Both the position numbers and the translations under genes were made by a program. Of a stretch of DNA of 8,430 bases, positions 1 to 7,298 are shown in pieces. Numbering within the stretch: position 1 is the stretch's first letter; every line of letters begins with the position of its first letter. The notes beneath the pieces are model-generated. The model was not told the origin of the DNA and did not search any database. It saw only the letters and a list, made by a program, of their open reading frames with translations. Source of the DNA: Smithella sp. UBA2180 (lineage in GTDB: Bacteria; Desulfobacterota; Syntrophia; Syntrophales; Smithellaceae); NCBI GenBank assembly GCA_002327415.1, contig DCVU01000119.1, positions 1-8,430 of the forward strand, written 5' to 3'.

Positions 1-2208
1 CTTGCAGGCGGTATAATTGCGCTGGCAATAATGTTTTGCGTTGGAGGAAGCGCTTTTGCTGCCCGTGTTGCCGACACTGATGAAAATATTAACACAACGA
101 ACGCTCCTGCATCATCACCCGCGCAAAACATAGGTGCCGCATCGAAAGCTAGCCCGGAAATAAAAGCGATTAATTCCACACAGCCAACAAATGCAGTTAA
201 AATAAAAAATGTAATAAAAAAACCCAAAGAAATTCAGACGGAAAATCTGCGAGTCGAGCCTGCGAAAAAAGAAACCACTAAAAAATATGTAACCATTGAT
301 TTTGATAATGTTGATATAAGCGTACTGGTAAAGTTTGTCAGTGAACTTACCGGAAAAAATTTCATAATTGATGATAAAGTTAAAGGCAAGGTCACCATAA
401 TATCTCCTAAAAAAATTCCCATGGAAGATGTCTATAAAGTCTTTCTGTCTGTTCTGGAAGTGAACGGATTTGCTGTAGTCCCCGCAGGGAATATGACAAA
501 GATCATTCCCGCGGTTTCAGCGCGGGAAAAGAACCTGGAAACCAGGCTGAAAAATGAACCCGGCGCGCCGGATGACCGCATGGTCACTCAGATAGTTTCG
601 CTGGAACGTGCCAACCCGGATGAAATAAAACGTGTTCTGGATCCGATTATTTCCAAGTCCAGTTCGGTGCTCTCTTACCCACCTGCGGGTATTCTGGTTA
701 TCACCGACTATCTCTCCAACATCAAAAGGCTGCAGGAAATTATATCCGCCCTTGATATTGAAGGCGCCGGGGATCAGATATCCTATATTCCAATACAGAA
801 CGCTTCCGCTTCGGAAGTGGTGAAATCCCTGGCAACGATTTTTCAACAGCGCCGCGCAAATGCAGCCATTATCAAAGTTGTTCCGGATTCACGGACTAAC
901 TCAATTATCATCCTGGCAAGCGGCGCGGATACGGAAACTGTGCGCAAACTTGTTGCCTTTATGGATAAAGACGTACCCCGCGGCGAATCCAATATTCAGG
1001 TTTACCGCCTGCAAAACAGCCTTGCCGAAGACATGGCAAAAGTTCTCAACAGCATTAAAGATTCCGGAACGGCCGCAACCGCGGCAACCGGCACGGCAGC
1101 GGCAACGCAAAAAGTTGTGACGCCCGTTATTTCCAAAAATGTCCAGGTTGTCCCGGACAAGGCCACCAATACTCTGGTTATCATGGCCGAACGCGAAGAC
1201 TATAAAGTTCTGGAAAATATTATCAAACAGCTCGATGTGCCGAGAGCCATGGTTTACATCGAGGCCTTGATTATGGAAGTCAACGCCAATAAAGATTTTA
1301 AGCTGGGCGTCGAATGGCGCGGGCTTAAGGATACAGGCTCAATAAGCGGCATGGATTCCGGCAAGGCCGTGGCAATTATCGGCTCCGGCGGCGGGAGCAG
1401 TACAACGCCCGGTGGCTATAATATCCTCGATAGTTTAACTACGACAACTTCTACCGGAGTCTCAGCTGCTTTCCCCAGTGGTTTTTCCATGGGTATTATA
1501 GGCGCCGGCATTACCATTGGCGGCATCACTTTCCCGAACATCGGAGCCGTCATTCAGGCTTATAAAACTGATACCGAGGTATCCATTTTATCCACTCCCC
1601 AAATCATGACATTGGATAATGAAGAGGCGGAAATAAATGTCGGCTCCAATGTGCCTTACATAACTCAGCAACAGCAAGCGCAATCGAACCTCAATTCGGT
1701 TGTTGGTTACAATACTTATGAATATAAAGATGTCGGCGTAATCCTGAATATCACACCGCATATCAACGAAGAGAATTTTATCCGCCTGAAAATATCGCAG
1801 CAGGTGACCAAGGTTACATCCGCCTCCAATTCTCCAACACCGACAACCTTAAAAAGAACCGCAAAAACTACGGTAGTGGTTAAGGATAACGAAACGATAG
1901 TTATCGGCGGTCTGGTGGGGGACAGTACGGAGAAAGATACATATAAGGTGCCCTTACTGGGCGATATTCCTCTTTTGGGTTGGCTTTTTAAAACACATTC
2001 CACTGCCCGGGAAAAAACAAACCTGTATGTCTTTTTGACACCGCATATCGTCCGCACCCAGAAAGATGCTGCCAGCCTTTATCGGGAAAAAAGAGAAACA
2101 ATGGGCGAAGTGGTGGAAGGAATCATCAAGTTGGATGAAAAGAAATCAGAGACTAAACCTTACAACGCACCAATTCCTGCCGAAAAGAAAACACCGACTA
2201 AACCATAA
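1..2208 (+). CDS. gspD: Type II secretion system secretin GspD, 5' end outside window
   Basis: GspD forms the multimeric outer-membrane channel through which folded proteins leave the periplasm. The frame is open from base 1 and reads LAGGIIALAI before the first in-window ATG at 31; together with the following residues this is a signal-peptide hydrophobic core ending in SAFA, probably cut before the next Ala. The true start is therefore upstream, and the ATG at 31 would truncate the signal. Counting from that ATG, a low-complexity linker (about 12-85) is followed by an N0 domain (about 86-160), N1 (186-245), N2 (250-312), N3 (322-402) with an Ala/Thr-rich insertion near 346-360, and the secretin core (405-675) containing the signature VPLLGDIPLLGWLF at 640-653. 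The tail after about 680 is Lys-rich and shows no clear pilotin-binding domain. gspE follows after 18 nt, supporting a secretion operon over a type IV pilus PilQ. Assignment is secure at family level. Confidence 0.95.
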   Translation, partial: LAGGIIALAIMFCVGGSAFAARVADTDENINTTNAPASSPAQNIGAASKASPEIKAINSTQPTNAVKIKNVIKKPKEIQTENLRVEPAKKETTKKYVTIDFDNVDISVLVKFVSELTGKNFIIDDKVKGKVTIISPKKIPMEDVYKVFLSVLEVNGFAVVPAGNMTKIIPAVSAREKNLETRLKNEPGAPDDRMVTQIVSLERANPDEIKRVLDPIISKSSSVLSYPPAGILVITDYLSNIKRLQEIISALDIEGAGDQISYIPIQNASASEVVKSLATIFQQRRANAAIIKVVPDSRTNSIIILASGADTETVRKLVAFMDKDVPRGESNIQVYRLQNSLAEDMAKVLNSIKDSGTAATAATGTAAATQKVVTPVISKNVQVVPDKATNTLVIMAEREDYKVLENIIKQLDVPRAMVYIEALIMEVNANKDFKLGVEWRGLKDTGSISGMDSGKAVAIIGSGGGSSTTPGGYNILDSLTTTTSTGVSAAFPSGFSMGIIGAGITIGGITFPNIGAVIQAYKTDTEVSILSTPQIMTLDNEEAEINVGSNVPYITQQQQAQSNLNSVVGYNTYEYKDVGVILNITPHINEENFIRLKISQQVTKVTSASNSPTPTTLKRTAKTTVVVKDNETIVIGGLVGDSTEKDTYKVPLLGDIPLLGWLFKTHSTAREKTNLYVFLTPHIVRTQKDAASLYREKRETMGEVVEGIIKLDEKKSETKPYNAPIPAEKKTPTKP

Positions 2209-2226
2209 TTAAAGGCTCTGATCCCT

Positions 2227-4020
2227 ATGTCTAAAATCCATACAGCCTTGAAAGAATCCGCAGGCATAACCAGCGGCTCCGCCGCTTCCGGCGAAGCGGT
2301 TCTTTCTTCTCTGGACAAAAAATTAATCGCCGCCGGAGTCGCCCCGGATACCCTTGCCGAAGCGCACAGTCTGAAGAAAAATAACGGCACCGGATTCTTT
2401 GATCATCTCATCCGGAAAAAAACTATCGATGAAATCCAATTATTAAAAGTTCTTTCCGAGCACTTCGGCCTTTCTTTCTGGCCGGAATTACCGATGGAAA
2501 GCATCAATATTGATTTTACGCAAAACGTTTCCATTCAATATTTGAAGAAGCACAAGATTGTTCCGCTCATCACCTCTCAGGATTCGGCAATTGCCGTAAA
2601 TGATCCCACAAATTTTCAGCCTGTTGATGATTTAAGGCAACTCTTAAAAAGCCCGGATCTGCCGGTTGTCCTTTCCTCACAGGACGCGATCGCCGCTGCA
2701 ATTAATATGGCTTATGATATGAGCCGCGCTTCAGCTAAGGATTATTTTGAAGAGATGAACGAAGCCGCAACTGATGATCTTATTTCGAAAATTGATGAGA
2801 CAGCCGATTTACTCGATGAAACCAGTGACGCGCCAATTATTAAACTGGTCAATCTGCTTGTTTCCGGAGCGATTAAAGACCGTGCCAGCGATATTCACGT
2901 TGAGCCTTACTCCGGCAACCTTAAAATCCGTTATCGTATTGACGGAATTTTATACGATATTTTGAACTTACCGCATCGAATTCAATCTCCGCTTGTTTCC
3001 CGCATTAAAATCATGGCTAAACTAAACATCGCGGAAAAACGGCTGCCTCAGGACGGACGTATTGAAATAAAAATAGCCGACCGCCTTGTGGACATCCGCG
3101 TGTCGGTTATCCCCACAGCTTTTGGTGAAAGAGTTGTGTTACGTTTGTTGGACAAAACTGCTAACATCCTGATGCTTGCTGACTTGGGCATGCACGATGA
3201 ACGAATCAAACTGCTCAATAAATTGATCAAATCTCCTTATGGAATAATTCTGGTAACGGGTCCTACCGGCAGCGGCAAAACAACAACCTTATATGCGGCT
3301 CTTTCCACAATCAATCACCCGGAAATAAACATCATTACCATTGAAGACCCTATCGAGTATCAGATGGATGGTGTCGGGCAAATTCAGGTTAATCCAAAGA
3401 TCGATCTGACTTTTGCCGCAGGCCTCCGTTCCATTGTCCGCCAGGACCCTGACGTAATTTTGATCGGTGAAGTCCGCGATCGCGAAACCGCGGAAATTGC
3501 TATCCAGTCATCGCTGACCGGCCATCTCGTTTTTTCCACACTGCACACCAATGACGCGGCAAGCGCCGTAACTAGATTAATTGATATGGGCATAGAACCT
3601 TTCTTAGTTACCTCGTCAATTATCGCGATAATAGCACAACGCCTTGTGCGCGTTCTCTGTCCGCACTGCAAAGAAGTTTATGTGCCGGATGAAGAAACTT
3701 TGGCCAACCTTGGATTGGACCGGTCGGTATTGCAGAAAAATACTTTTTACCGGAAAAATGGATGTAACCTGTGTATGCAAACAGGATTCCGGGGACGAAC
3801 AGCGATTTTTGAGATCATGATCGTTGATGACGAAATCAAAAAACTTGTTTTAAAAACATCCGATGCCAATCAAATTAATGAACTGGCTCTGAAACAGGGC
3901 ATGATCACATTGCAGAAAGATGGTATCTATAAAGTACTGAATGGCATAACGACTACGGAAGAAGTACTGCGCGTAACGCGCTCGCTCAATCGCAAAGATG
4001 ATATTGTTCTCGAAGCGTAG
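2227..4020 (+). CDS. gspE: Type II secretion system ATPase GspE
   Basis: This is the cytoplasmic hexameric ATPase that powers pseudopilus assembly for type II secretion. The 597-residue product has an N-terminal T2SSE_N/MshEN-like region (about 30-165), a linker, then the PilT/GspE core. Visible motifs are Walker A GPTGSGKT (345-352), the Asp box IEDPIEY (372-378), Walker B ILIGEVRD (411-418) and the His box ending STLHTND (437-443). Four cysteines, CPHC (478-481) and CNLC (513-516), form the zinc-binding C-M domain typical of GspE/PilB and absent from PilT retraction ATPases. The ATG has only a weak AAAGG 11 nt upstream, so translation may depend on gspD. The N-terminus MSKIHTALKE is somewhat unlike other GspE starts. 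Two stop codons in tandem (TAG TGA) end the gene. The next gene is dapF, not gspF, so the inner-membrane platform protein must be encoded elsewhere. GspE versus a PilB paralogue is decided mainly by the adjacent gspD. Confidence 0.93.
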   Translation: MSKIHTALKESAGITSGSAASGEAVLSSLDKKLIAAGVAPDTLAEAHSLKKNNGTGFFDHLIRKKTIDEIQLLKVLSEHFGLSFWPELPMESINIDFTQNVSIQYLKKHKIVPLITSQDSAIAVNDPTNFQPVDDLRQLLKSPDLPVVLSSQDAIAAAINMAYDMSRASAKDYFEEMNEAATDDLISKIDETADLLDETSDAPIIKLVNLLVSGAIKDRASDIHVEPYSGNLKIRYRIDGILYDILNLPHRIQSPLVSRIKIMAKLNIAEKRLPQDGRIEIKIADRLVDIRVSVIPTAFGERVVLRLLDKTANILMLADLGMHDERIKLLNKLIKSPYGIILVTGPTGSGKTTTLYAALSTINHPEINIITIEDPIEYQMDGVGQIQVNPKIDLTFAAGLRSIVRQDPDVILIGEVRDRETAEIAIQSSLTGHLVFSTLHTNDAASAVTRLIDMGIEPFLVTSSIIAIIAQRLVRVLCPHCKEVYVPDEETLANLGLDRSVLQKNTFYRKNGCNLCMQTGFRGRTAIFEIMIVDDEIKKLVLKTSDANQINELALKQGMITLQKDGIYKVLNGITTTEEVLRVTRSLNRKDDIVLEA

Positions 4021-4130
4021 TGAGCCAAGCTGAAAACGAACGAAGTGAAGTTTAAAGCGTAAGGCGAACTATCCCCGAAGCGGATAACCTGAAGGTCACT
4101 ATAGGCGGAGTGGGATAAACGGAAGCAAAG
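4021..4130 (+). other. gspE-dapF intergenic spacer
   Basis: This 110-nt spacer has no ORF of note. It contains several purine-rich imperfect repeats: for example CGAAGCGGATAACCTGAAG near 4076-4094 is echoed by GGAGTGGGATAAACGGAAG near 4107-4125. It also holds the small palindrome listed separately. GGAAG at 4121-4125, five bases before the dapF ATG, is the likely ribosome binding site. I see no convincing sigma70 promoter or Rho-independent terminator, so whether dapF is transcribed with gspDE is open. Confidence 0.5.
4065..4087 (-). repeat. REP-like palindrome, copy 1
   Basis: Read on the minus strand this 23-mer begins TTATCCGCTTCGGGGATAG and folds as CCG-CTT-CGG with TAT/ATA outside it. 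A closely similar sequence in the opposite orientation sits at 4961-4987, just after dapF. The shared core is TCCGCTT, then two variable bases, then GGGATA and TTCG, about 17 of 21 aligned columns. Two related short palindromes in flanking intergenic gaps suggest a dispersed REP-type repeat family; that is an inference from two copies only. Confidence 0.4.
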
Positions 4131-4952
4131 ATGATTGAATTTTACAAAATGAGCGGCAGCGGCAATGATTTCATCATTATTGATAACTGCGATTTGTCTT
4201 TGAATGTGGGCGATTTGCCCGCGTTTGCACGCAAAGTATGTGCACGCAAAATTTCAGTAGGTGCCGATGGATTGTTTCTCATTGAACCTTCAGAGACGGT
4301 CAATTTCAAATGGCAGTTTTTCAACTCTGATGGCTCGATGGGGGAAATGTGCGGCAACGGTAGCCGCTGTGTGGCGCGTTATGCTTATCTGAAAGGCATT
4401 GCTCCAAAGAAAATGTCTTTTGAAACACTTGCCGGTATTATTTCCGCCGAAGTAAATGATGACGTTGTTAAAGTCAAACTGACCGATCCGTCACCAGTCC
4501 GGTCTATTGGAGAGTTTGTATTTGACGACTGTCAATTTGTCCTGCAGAGTGTCGATACAGGCGTGCCCCATGCCGTAACTTTTGTTGGTAACCTGGAGAC
4601 CTGTAAAGTTTTTGAGTGGGGACGTAAAATCCGCCGACATGAATGTTTTCAACCCAGAGGCACCAATGCCAATTTTGCCACGGTCATTGACCGGCATAAA
4701 ATTCGAGTGCGCACATACGAGCGCGGTGTCGAAGATGAGACGCTGGCCTGCGGCACCGGTGATGTTGCTTCGGTTTTAGCCGCAGCCTCAAGAGGATCTG
4801 TAGATTCGCCTGTCGATGTCATCGTTCAGAGCGGTGAAACTTTACGAATTTACTTCACAAAAAAAGACGACCGCTTTGGCGAAATTTATCTTGAAGGTAA
4901 AGTAAAAATAGTTTATCACGGGTTTCTTTTTGAGGAGGCTTATAAATCATGA
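4131..4952 (+). CDS. dapF: Diaminopimelate epimerase DapF
   Basis: DapF is a PLP-independent cytosolic epimerase that converts LL-diaminopimelate to meso-diaminopimelate, the precursor of lysine and the peptidoglycan crosslinking residue. The 273-residue product is of normal length. It opens with the family start (KMSGSGNDF, residues 6-14) and has both catalytic cysteines: Cys74 in CGNGSRC and Cys207 in ACGTG. Other conserved pieces are PHAV (146-149) and PRGTNANF (175-182). The second cysteine motif continues as GDVAS where many homologues have GACAA, a mild deviation. The ATG has GGAAG five bases upstream. The C-terminus reads VYHGFLFEEAYKS, and the codons for YHGFLFEEAYK are repeated downstream at 5033-5065. 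The neighbouring aminotransferase supplies its substrate, so the two genes form a functional pair. Assignment is secure. Confidence 0.97.
   Translation: MIEFYKMSGSGNDFIIIDNCDLSLNVGDLPAFARKVCARKISVGADGLFLIEPSETVNFKWQFFNSDGSMGEMCGNGSRCVARYAYLKGIAPKKMSFETLAGIISAEVNDDVVKVKLTDPSPVRSIGEFVFDDCQFVLQSVDTGVPHAVTFVGNLETCKVFEWGRKIRRHECFQPRGTNANFATVIDRHKIRVRTYERGVEDETLACGTGDVASVLAAASRGSVDSPVDVIVQSGETLRIYFTKKDDRFGEIYLEGKVKIVYHGFLFEEAYKS
4914..4946 (+). repeat. dapF 3'-end direct repeat, copy A (inside dapF)
   Basis: This is the stretch encoding YHGFLFEEAYK near the end of dapF. It matches 5033-5065 at 28 of 33 bases, 119 bp apart. All five differences fall on third codon positions. Similarity continues past both stop codons (TGATTA at 4950-4955 and at 5066-5071), with copy B lacking the last sense codon TCA. 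The period of 119 is not a multiple of three, so the copies lie in different frames. Confidence 0.9.
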
Positions 4953-4960
4953 TTATGATA

Positions 4961-4987
4961 TTACCCTCCGCTTTGCGGGATAATTCG
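4961..4987 (+). repeat. REP-like palindrome, copy 2
   Basis: This 27-mer contains CCGC-TTT-GCGG (4968-4978) flanked by ATTA (4960-4963) and TAAT (4981-4984), which can pair outside an internal bulge. It is related to the minus-strand sequence at 4065-4087, and the two copies face in opposite directions around dapF. The function is unknown; palindromes of this kind often lie in transcribed spacers. Confidence 0.4.
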
Positions 4988-5028
4988 GCTGGCAATCTTC
5001 AATTCGGTTTCCTTTTGAAGATTGAGCC
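4987..5028 (+). other. Strong stem-loop in dapF-dapL spacer
   Basis: CAATCTTCAA (4993-5002) and TTGAAGATTG (5015-5024) are exact inverted complements around a 12-nt loop. GGCT (4987-4990) and AGCC (5025-5028) extend the stem beyond a two-base GG bulge on the left side. The full structure has 14 base pairs. There is no T-run immediately after it, so it is not a standard Rho-independent terminator. An RNA processing, stability or attenuation role, or simply a mobile palindrome, is possible. Confidence 0.6.
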
Positions 5029-5032
5029 TCAT

Positions 5033-5065
5033 TATCAGGGATTTCTTTTTGAAGAAGCCTATAAA
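5033..5065 (+). repeat. dapF 3'-end direct repeat, copy B (intergenic)
   Basis: This second copy encodes YQGFLFEEAYK followed at once by TGA. Compared with copy A it has CAC to CAG (His to Gln), GGG to GGA, GAG to GAA twice, and GCT to GCC. Four of these five third-position changes are synonymous. It lies just before the ribosome binding site of the dapL-like gene. Confidence 0.9.
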
Positions 5066-5087
5066 TGATTAATACCAATTAATTCTT

Positions 5088-5100
5088 AAGGAGATTTACG
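5088..5100 (+). promoter_or_regulatory. Ribosome binding site deciding the TTG start
   Basis: AAGGAG (5088-5093) stands seven bases before TTG at 5101. This near-perfect site, plus the family N-terminus that follows (RLTKIPPYLF), picks TTG as the start in the absence of a nearby in-frame ATG. Confidence 0.85.
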
Positions 5101-6267
5101 TTGAAAACAGCTGAAAGACTGACAAAGATACCGCCATACCTGTTTATGGAATTGAGAAAAAAAATCAATAAGGCCAAAGACGACGGAATAGATGTTATTT
5201 CCCTGGCTATCGGCGACCCGGTGGAAGCGACACCGGAGTCGATCATTGATGAACTTTGCGCCACATCAAGAGATCCTTTGAATCACCGTTATCCAACGGA
5301 TGAAGAAAAGGGTATGCTCTCCTTTCGCCGGGAAGTGGCGAAGTGGTATGCAACACGCTACGGCGTTACTCTTAATCCGGAAAATGAAATTCTGGGTCTT
5401 ATCGGCTCGAAAGAAGGCTGTCATCATTTTATACTGGCCCGTGTCAACCCCGGCGATACAGTTCTAATGACTGATCCCGGTTATCCTGCCTATCGCGCCA
5501 GCATCCTGATGGGCGGAGGCGTTCCGTATAATGTTCCCATACTACCGCAAAACAACTATCTACCCGTATTCGAAGATATTCCTGTAAATGTCGCTAAAAA
5601 AGCAACCGCCATGTTTCTTAATTACCCGAATAATCCGACCGGTGCTTGCGCAACTTTGAAGTTTTTAAATAACCTTGTTGATTTCGCCCGCAATTACGAT
5701 ATTGCTATTTGTTACGATAATCCTTACAGCGAAATAGTTTTTGCCGGTCAGAAGCGCATTAGTTTCCTGATGGCGAAGGGCGCAAAAGATGTCGGCATCG
5801 AGCTTAACTCTCTTTCCAAACCGTTTAACATGTGCGGTTGGCGGCTGGGCATGGCCTGCGGCAATCAGGAACTCATCGCTGCCATCAGCAAGGTCAAAGA
5901 AAACACTGATTCGGGAATTTTTAATGTCGTACAACTTGCCGGCATTCAGGCCTTGAGACATGAAACCGGATTTATCGAAGAAATGCTGGCATTGTATGGA
6001 AAACGTCGCGAGTTGGTTATCAAAATATTAAAAATAATCGGCATTGATTTCAATCCGCCAAAAGGAACATTTTATCTGTGGGTGCCGGTGCCCAAAGGCA
6101 TGACTTCGCTGGAGTTTACCAACCGCTTATTTGACAAGACTGCCGTCGTTGTTGCTGCAGGCACTGCTTACGGCAAATACGGCGAAGGCTTTGTGCGCAT
6201 ATCGTTAACGGTACCGGATAATCGGTTGAGCGAAGCGATGCAGAGAATTGAGAAGGAATTTGCTTAA
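5101..6267 (+). CDS. dapL: LL-diaminopimelate aminotransferase (DapL-type, class I/II PLP enzyme)
   Basis: DapL transfers an amino group from glutamate to tetrahydrodipicolinate, giving LL-diaminopimelate in one step and bypassing the succinylase or acetylase steps. The 388-residue product is a fold-type I aminotransferase. Visible are the N-terminal RLTKIPPYLF and LAIGDP (35-40), SKEG (103-106), the NYPNNPTGA loop (174-182), Asp206 in YDNPYSE facing the pyridine nitrogen, the Schiff-base Lys240 in NSLSKPF, and substrate-carboxylate Arg366 in GFVRISL. The length and start fit the shorter DapL form found in archaea and many anaerobes. Class I aminotransferases are easily confused, and alanine or aspartate aminotransferase remains possible from sequence alone. 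Adjacent dapF, whose substrate is the DapL product, is the best argument for the assignment. It starts with TTG, which usually lowers translation, but has a strong ribosome binding site. It ends by overlapping ychF (TAATG). Confidence 0.85.
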   Translation: MKTAERLTKIPPYLFMELRKKINKAKDDGIDVISLAIGDPVEATPESIIDELCATSRDPLNHRYPTDEEKGMLSFRREVAKWYATRYGVTLNPENEILGLIGSKEGCHHFILARVNPGDTVLMTDPGYPAYRASILMGGGVPYNVPILPQNNYLPVFEDIPVNVAKKATAMFLNYPNNPTGACATLKFLNNLVDFARNYDIAICYDNPYSEIVFAGQKRISFLMAKGAKDVGIELNSLSKPFNMCGWRLGMACGNQELIAAISKVKENTDSGIFNVVQLAGIQALRHETGFIEEMLALYGKRRELVIKILKIIGIDFNPPKGTFYLWVPVPKGMTSLEFTNRLFDKTAVVVAAGTAYGKYGEGFVRISLTVPDNRLSEAMQRIEKEFA

Positions 6268-7298
6268 TGGAAATGGGAATTCTTGGCCTTCCTCAAAGCG
6301 GGAAGAGCACATTATTTGAAATTATGACCGGCGTGAAAAGCGGCCAATCGCACAGCGAAACGGTTGTGCGTGGTCAGGCTTCCGTGCCGGATGAGCGTTT
6401 TGACAAGCTCGTCGAAATATATAAGCCGGTCAAAGTTTCACCGGCCAAAGTTCCTTTTGTGGATGTCCACGCTGTGGGCGAACATCCATGGGAAGCCATC
6501 CGACAGAACTTAAGCGGCACAGACGGTATACTGCACGTTGTTGACGGCTTCTCTCTGCCTGATGTTCAATTGAGCATCGAAGCTTATCGCAAGCTTGAAG
6601 ACGAGTTGGTTCTTTCCGATTTGTTAATCATTGAAAAAAAACTGGAGCGCCTGACCAAAACATCCAAGAAAGCGCTCACGCCACAGGATGTGGCGCAAAA
6701 TGACCTTCTGCCCAAATTAAAAGAATGTCTCGAAGCGGGCAAACCATTACGCTCGGCAGGTCTGACGCCTGCGGAAATTTTTACAATGCGGAGTTTCTCT
6801 TTCTGGACGATCAAGCCGGAGCTGGTAGTGGTCAACGTCGCGGAAGATAATATTCCCTTTGCCGATAAATTTGCCGGTGAGGCAAAATTAACAGAACCGG
6901 TCATGGGAATCTGCTGCAAGATAGAGGCGGAAATGGCCGGACTGGATGCTCACGATCAAAAAGAATTTTTAGATTCGATGGGTATTGCCGAACCGGCGTT
7001 TGGCCGGATTATCCGCGCGGCTTTTTCTCTTTTAGGACGCATGTCCTTTTTTACCGTCGGCGAGGACGAAGTCAAAGCCTGGGTTATTCCTCTGGAAACT
7101 AAAGCGCCCAAAGCCGCCGGCGCCATTCACAACGATTTTGAACGAGGCTTTATCAAAGCCGAAGTCATGCACTACGATGATTTCATCGCGCATAGCGGCT
7201 CTGTAGCTCAAGTTAAATCAGCCGGTCGTTTGCGCCTGGAAGGAAAAGAGTATGTTGTGAAGGACGGCGACATAATCACCTTCCGCTTCAATGTCTGA
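6267..7298 (+). CDS. Divergent YchF/OLA1-family P-loop NTPase (DUF933/TGS C-terminus)
   Basis: YchF-family proteins are Obg-related cytosolic NTPases, often preferring ATP, that associate with ribosomes and affect stress responses. This 343-residue member has the P-loop GLPQSGKST (7-15), the family NVAE motif at 190-193 in place of NKxD, and a very typical C-terminal TGS half: RIIRAAFSLLG, TKAPKAAGAIHNDFERGF, and the ending VKDGDIITFRFNV. The middle differs from canonical YchF. After FVDVHAVGE (64-72), where DIAGLV and the GASKGEGLGNKFL switch II segment are expected, it runs straight into HPWEAIRQNL. That shortening accounts for the length of 343 against about 363. It is therefore probably a paralogue and not the housekeeping YchF, so I give no symbol. 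Its ATG overlaps the dapL stop by one base and AAGGA lies nine bases upstream, indicating translational coupling. An alternative ATG at 6273 would remove only two residues. Confidence 0.88.
   Translation: MEMGILGLPQSGKSTLFEIMTGVKSGQSHSETVVRGQASVPDERFDKLVEIYKPVKVSPAKVPFVDVHAVGEHPWEAIRQNLSGTDGILHVVDGFSLPDVQLSIEAYRKLEDELVLSDLLIIEKKLERLTKTSKKALTPQDVAQNDLLPKLKECLEAGKPLRSAGLTPAEIFTMRSFSFWTIKPELVVVNVAEDNIPFADKFAGEAKLTEPVMGICCKIEAEMAGLDAHDQKEFLDSMGIAEPAFGRIIRAAFSLLGRMSFFTVGEDEVKAWVIPLETKAPKAAGAIHNDFERGFIKAEVMHYDDFIAHSGSVAQVKSAGRLRLEGKEYVVKDGDIITFRFNV

Larger units (their letters stand above)
4949..5068 (+). other. 39-codon ORF overlapping the dapF stop (ATGA)
   Basis: An ATG at 4949 overlaps the dapF TGA as ATGA and opens a 39-residue frame. 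GAGGAGG at 4932-4938, inside the dapF end, could serve as a ribosome binding site 10 nt upstream. The product starts MIMILPSALRDNSAGNL and ends PHYQGFLFEEAYK, so its last third is a second dapF C-terminus. Nothing else in it is recognisable. It may be a chance frame through a duplicated gene end, a remnant of a second dapF allele with internal deletion, or a genuine translated microprotein. The third-position-only differences in the repeat favour a coding history for this segment but do not prove present translation. Confidence 0.3.

Noticed and set aside
31..33. ATG at 31 as the true gspD start
   Set aside because: The frame is open to base 1 and the residues before this ATG complete a signal-peptide hydrophobic core; starting here would cut the signal in half.
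1716..2057. 113-codon minus-strand frame within gspD
   Set aside because: It lies fully inside the secretin core, where the plus-strand protein has clear family motifs; a shadow frame.
4096..4105. TCACTATAGG, identical to part of the T7 phage promoter
   Set aside because: Only ten bases match, the upstream recognition half is absent, and no phage genes are present. It is best seen as coincidence.
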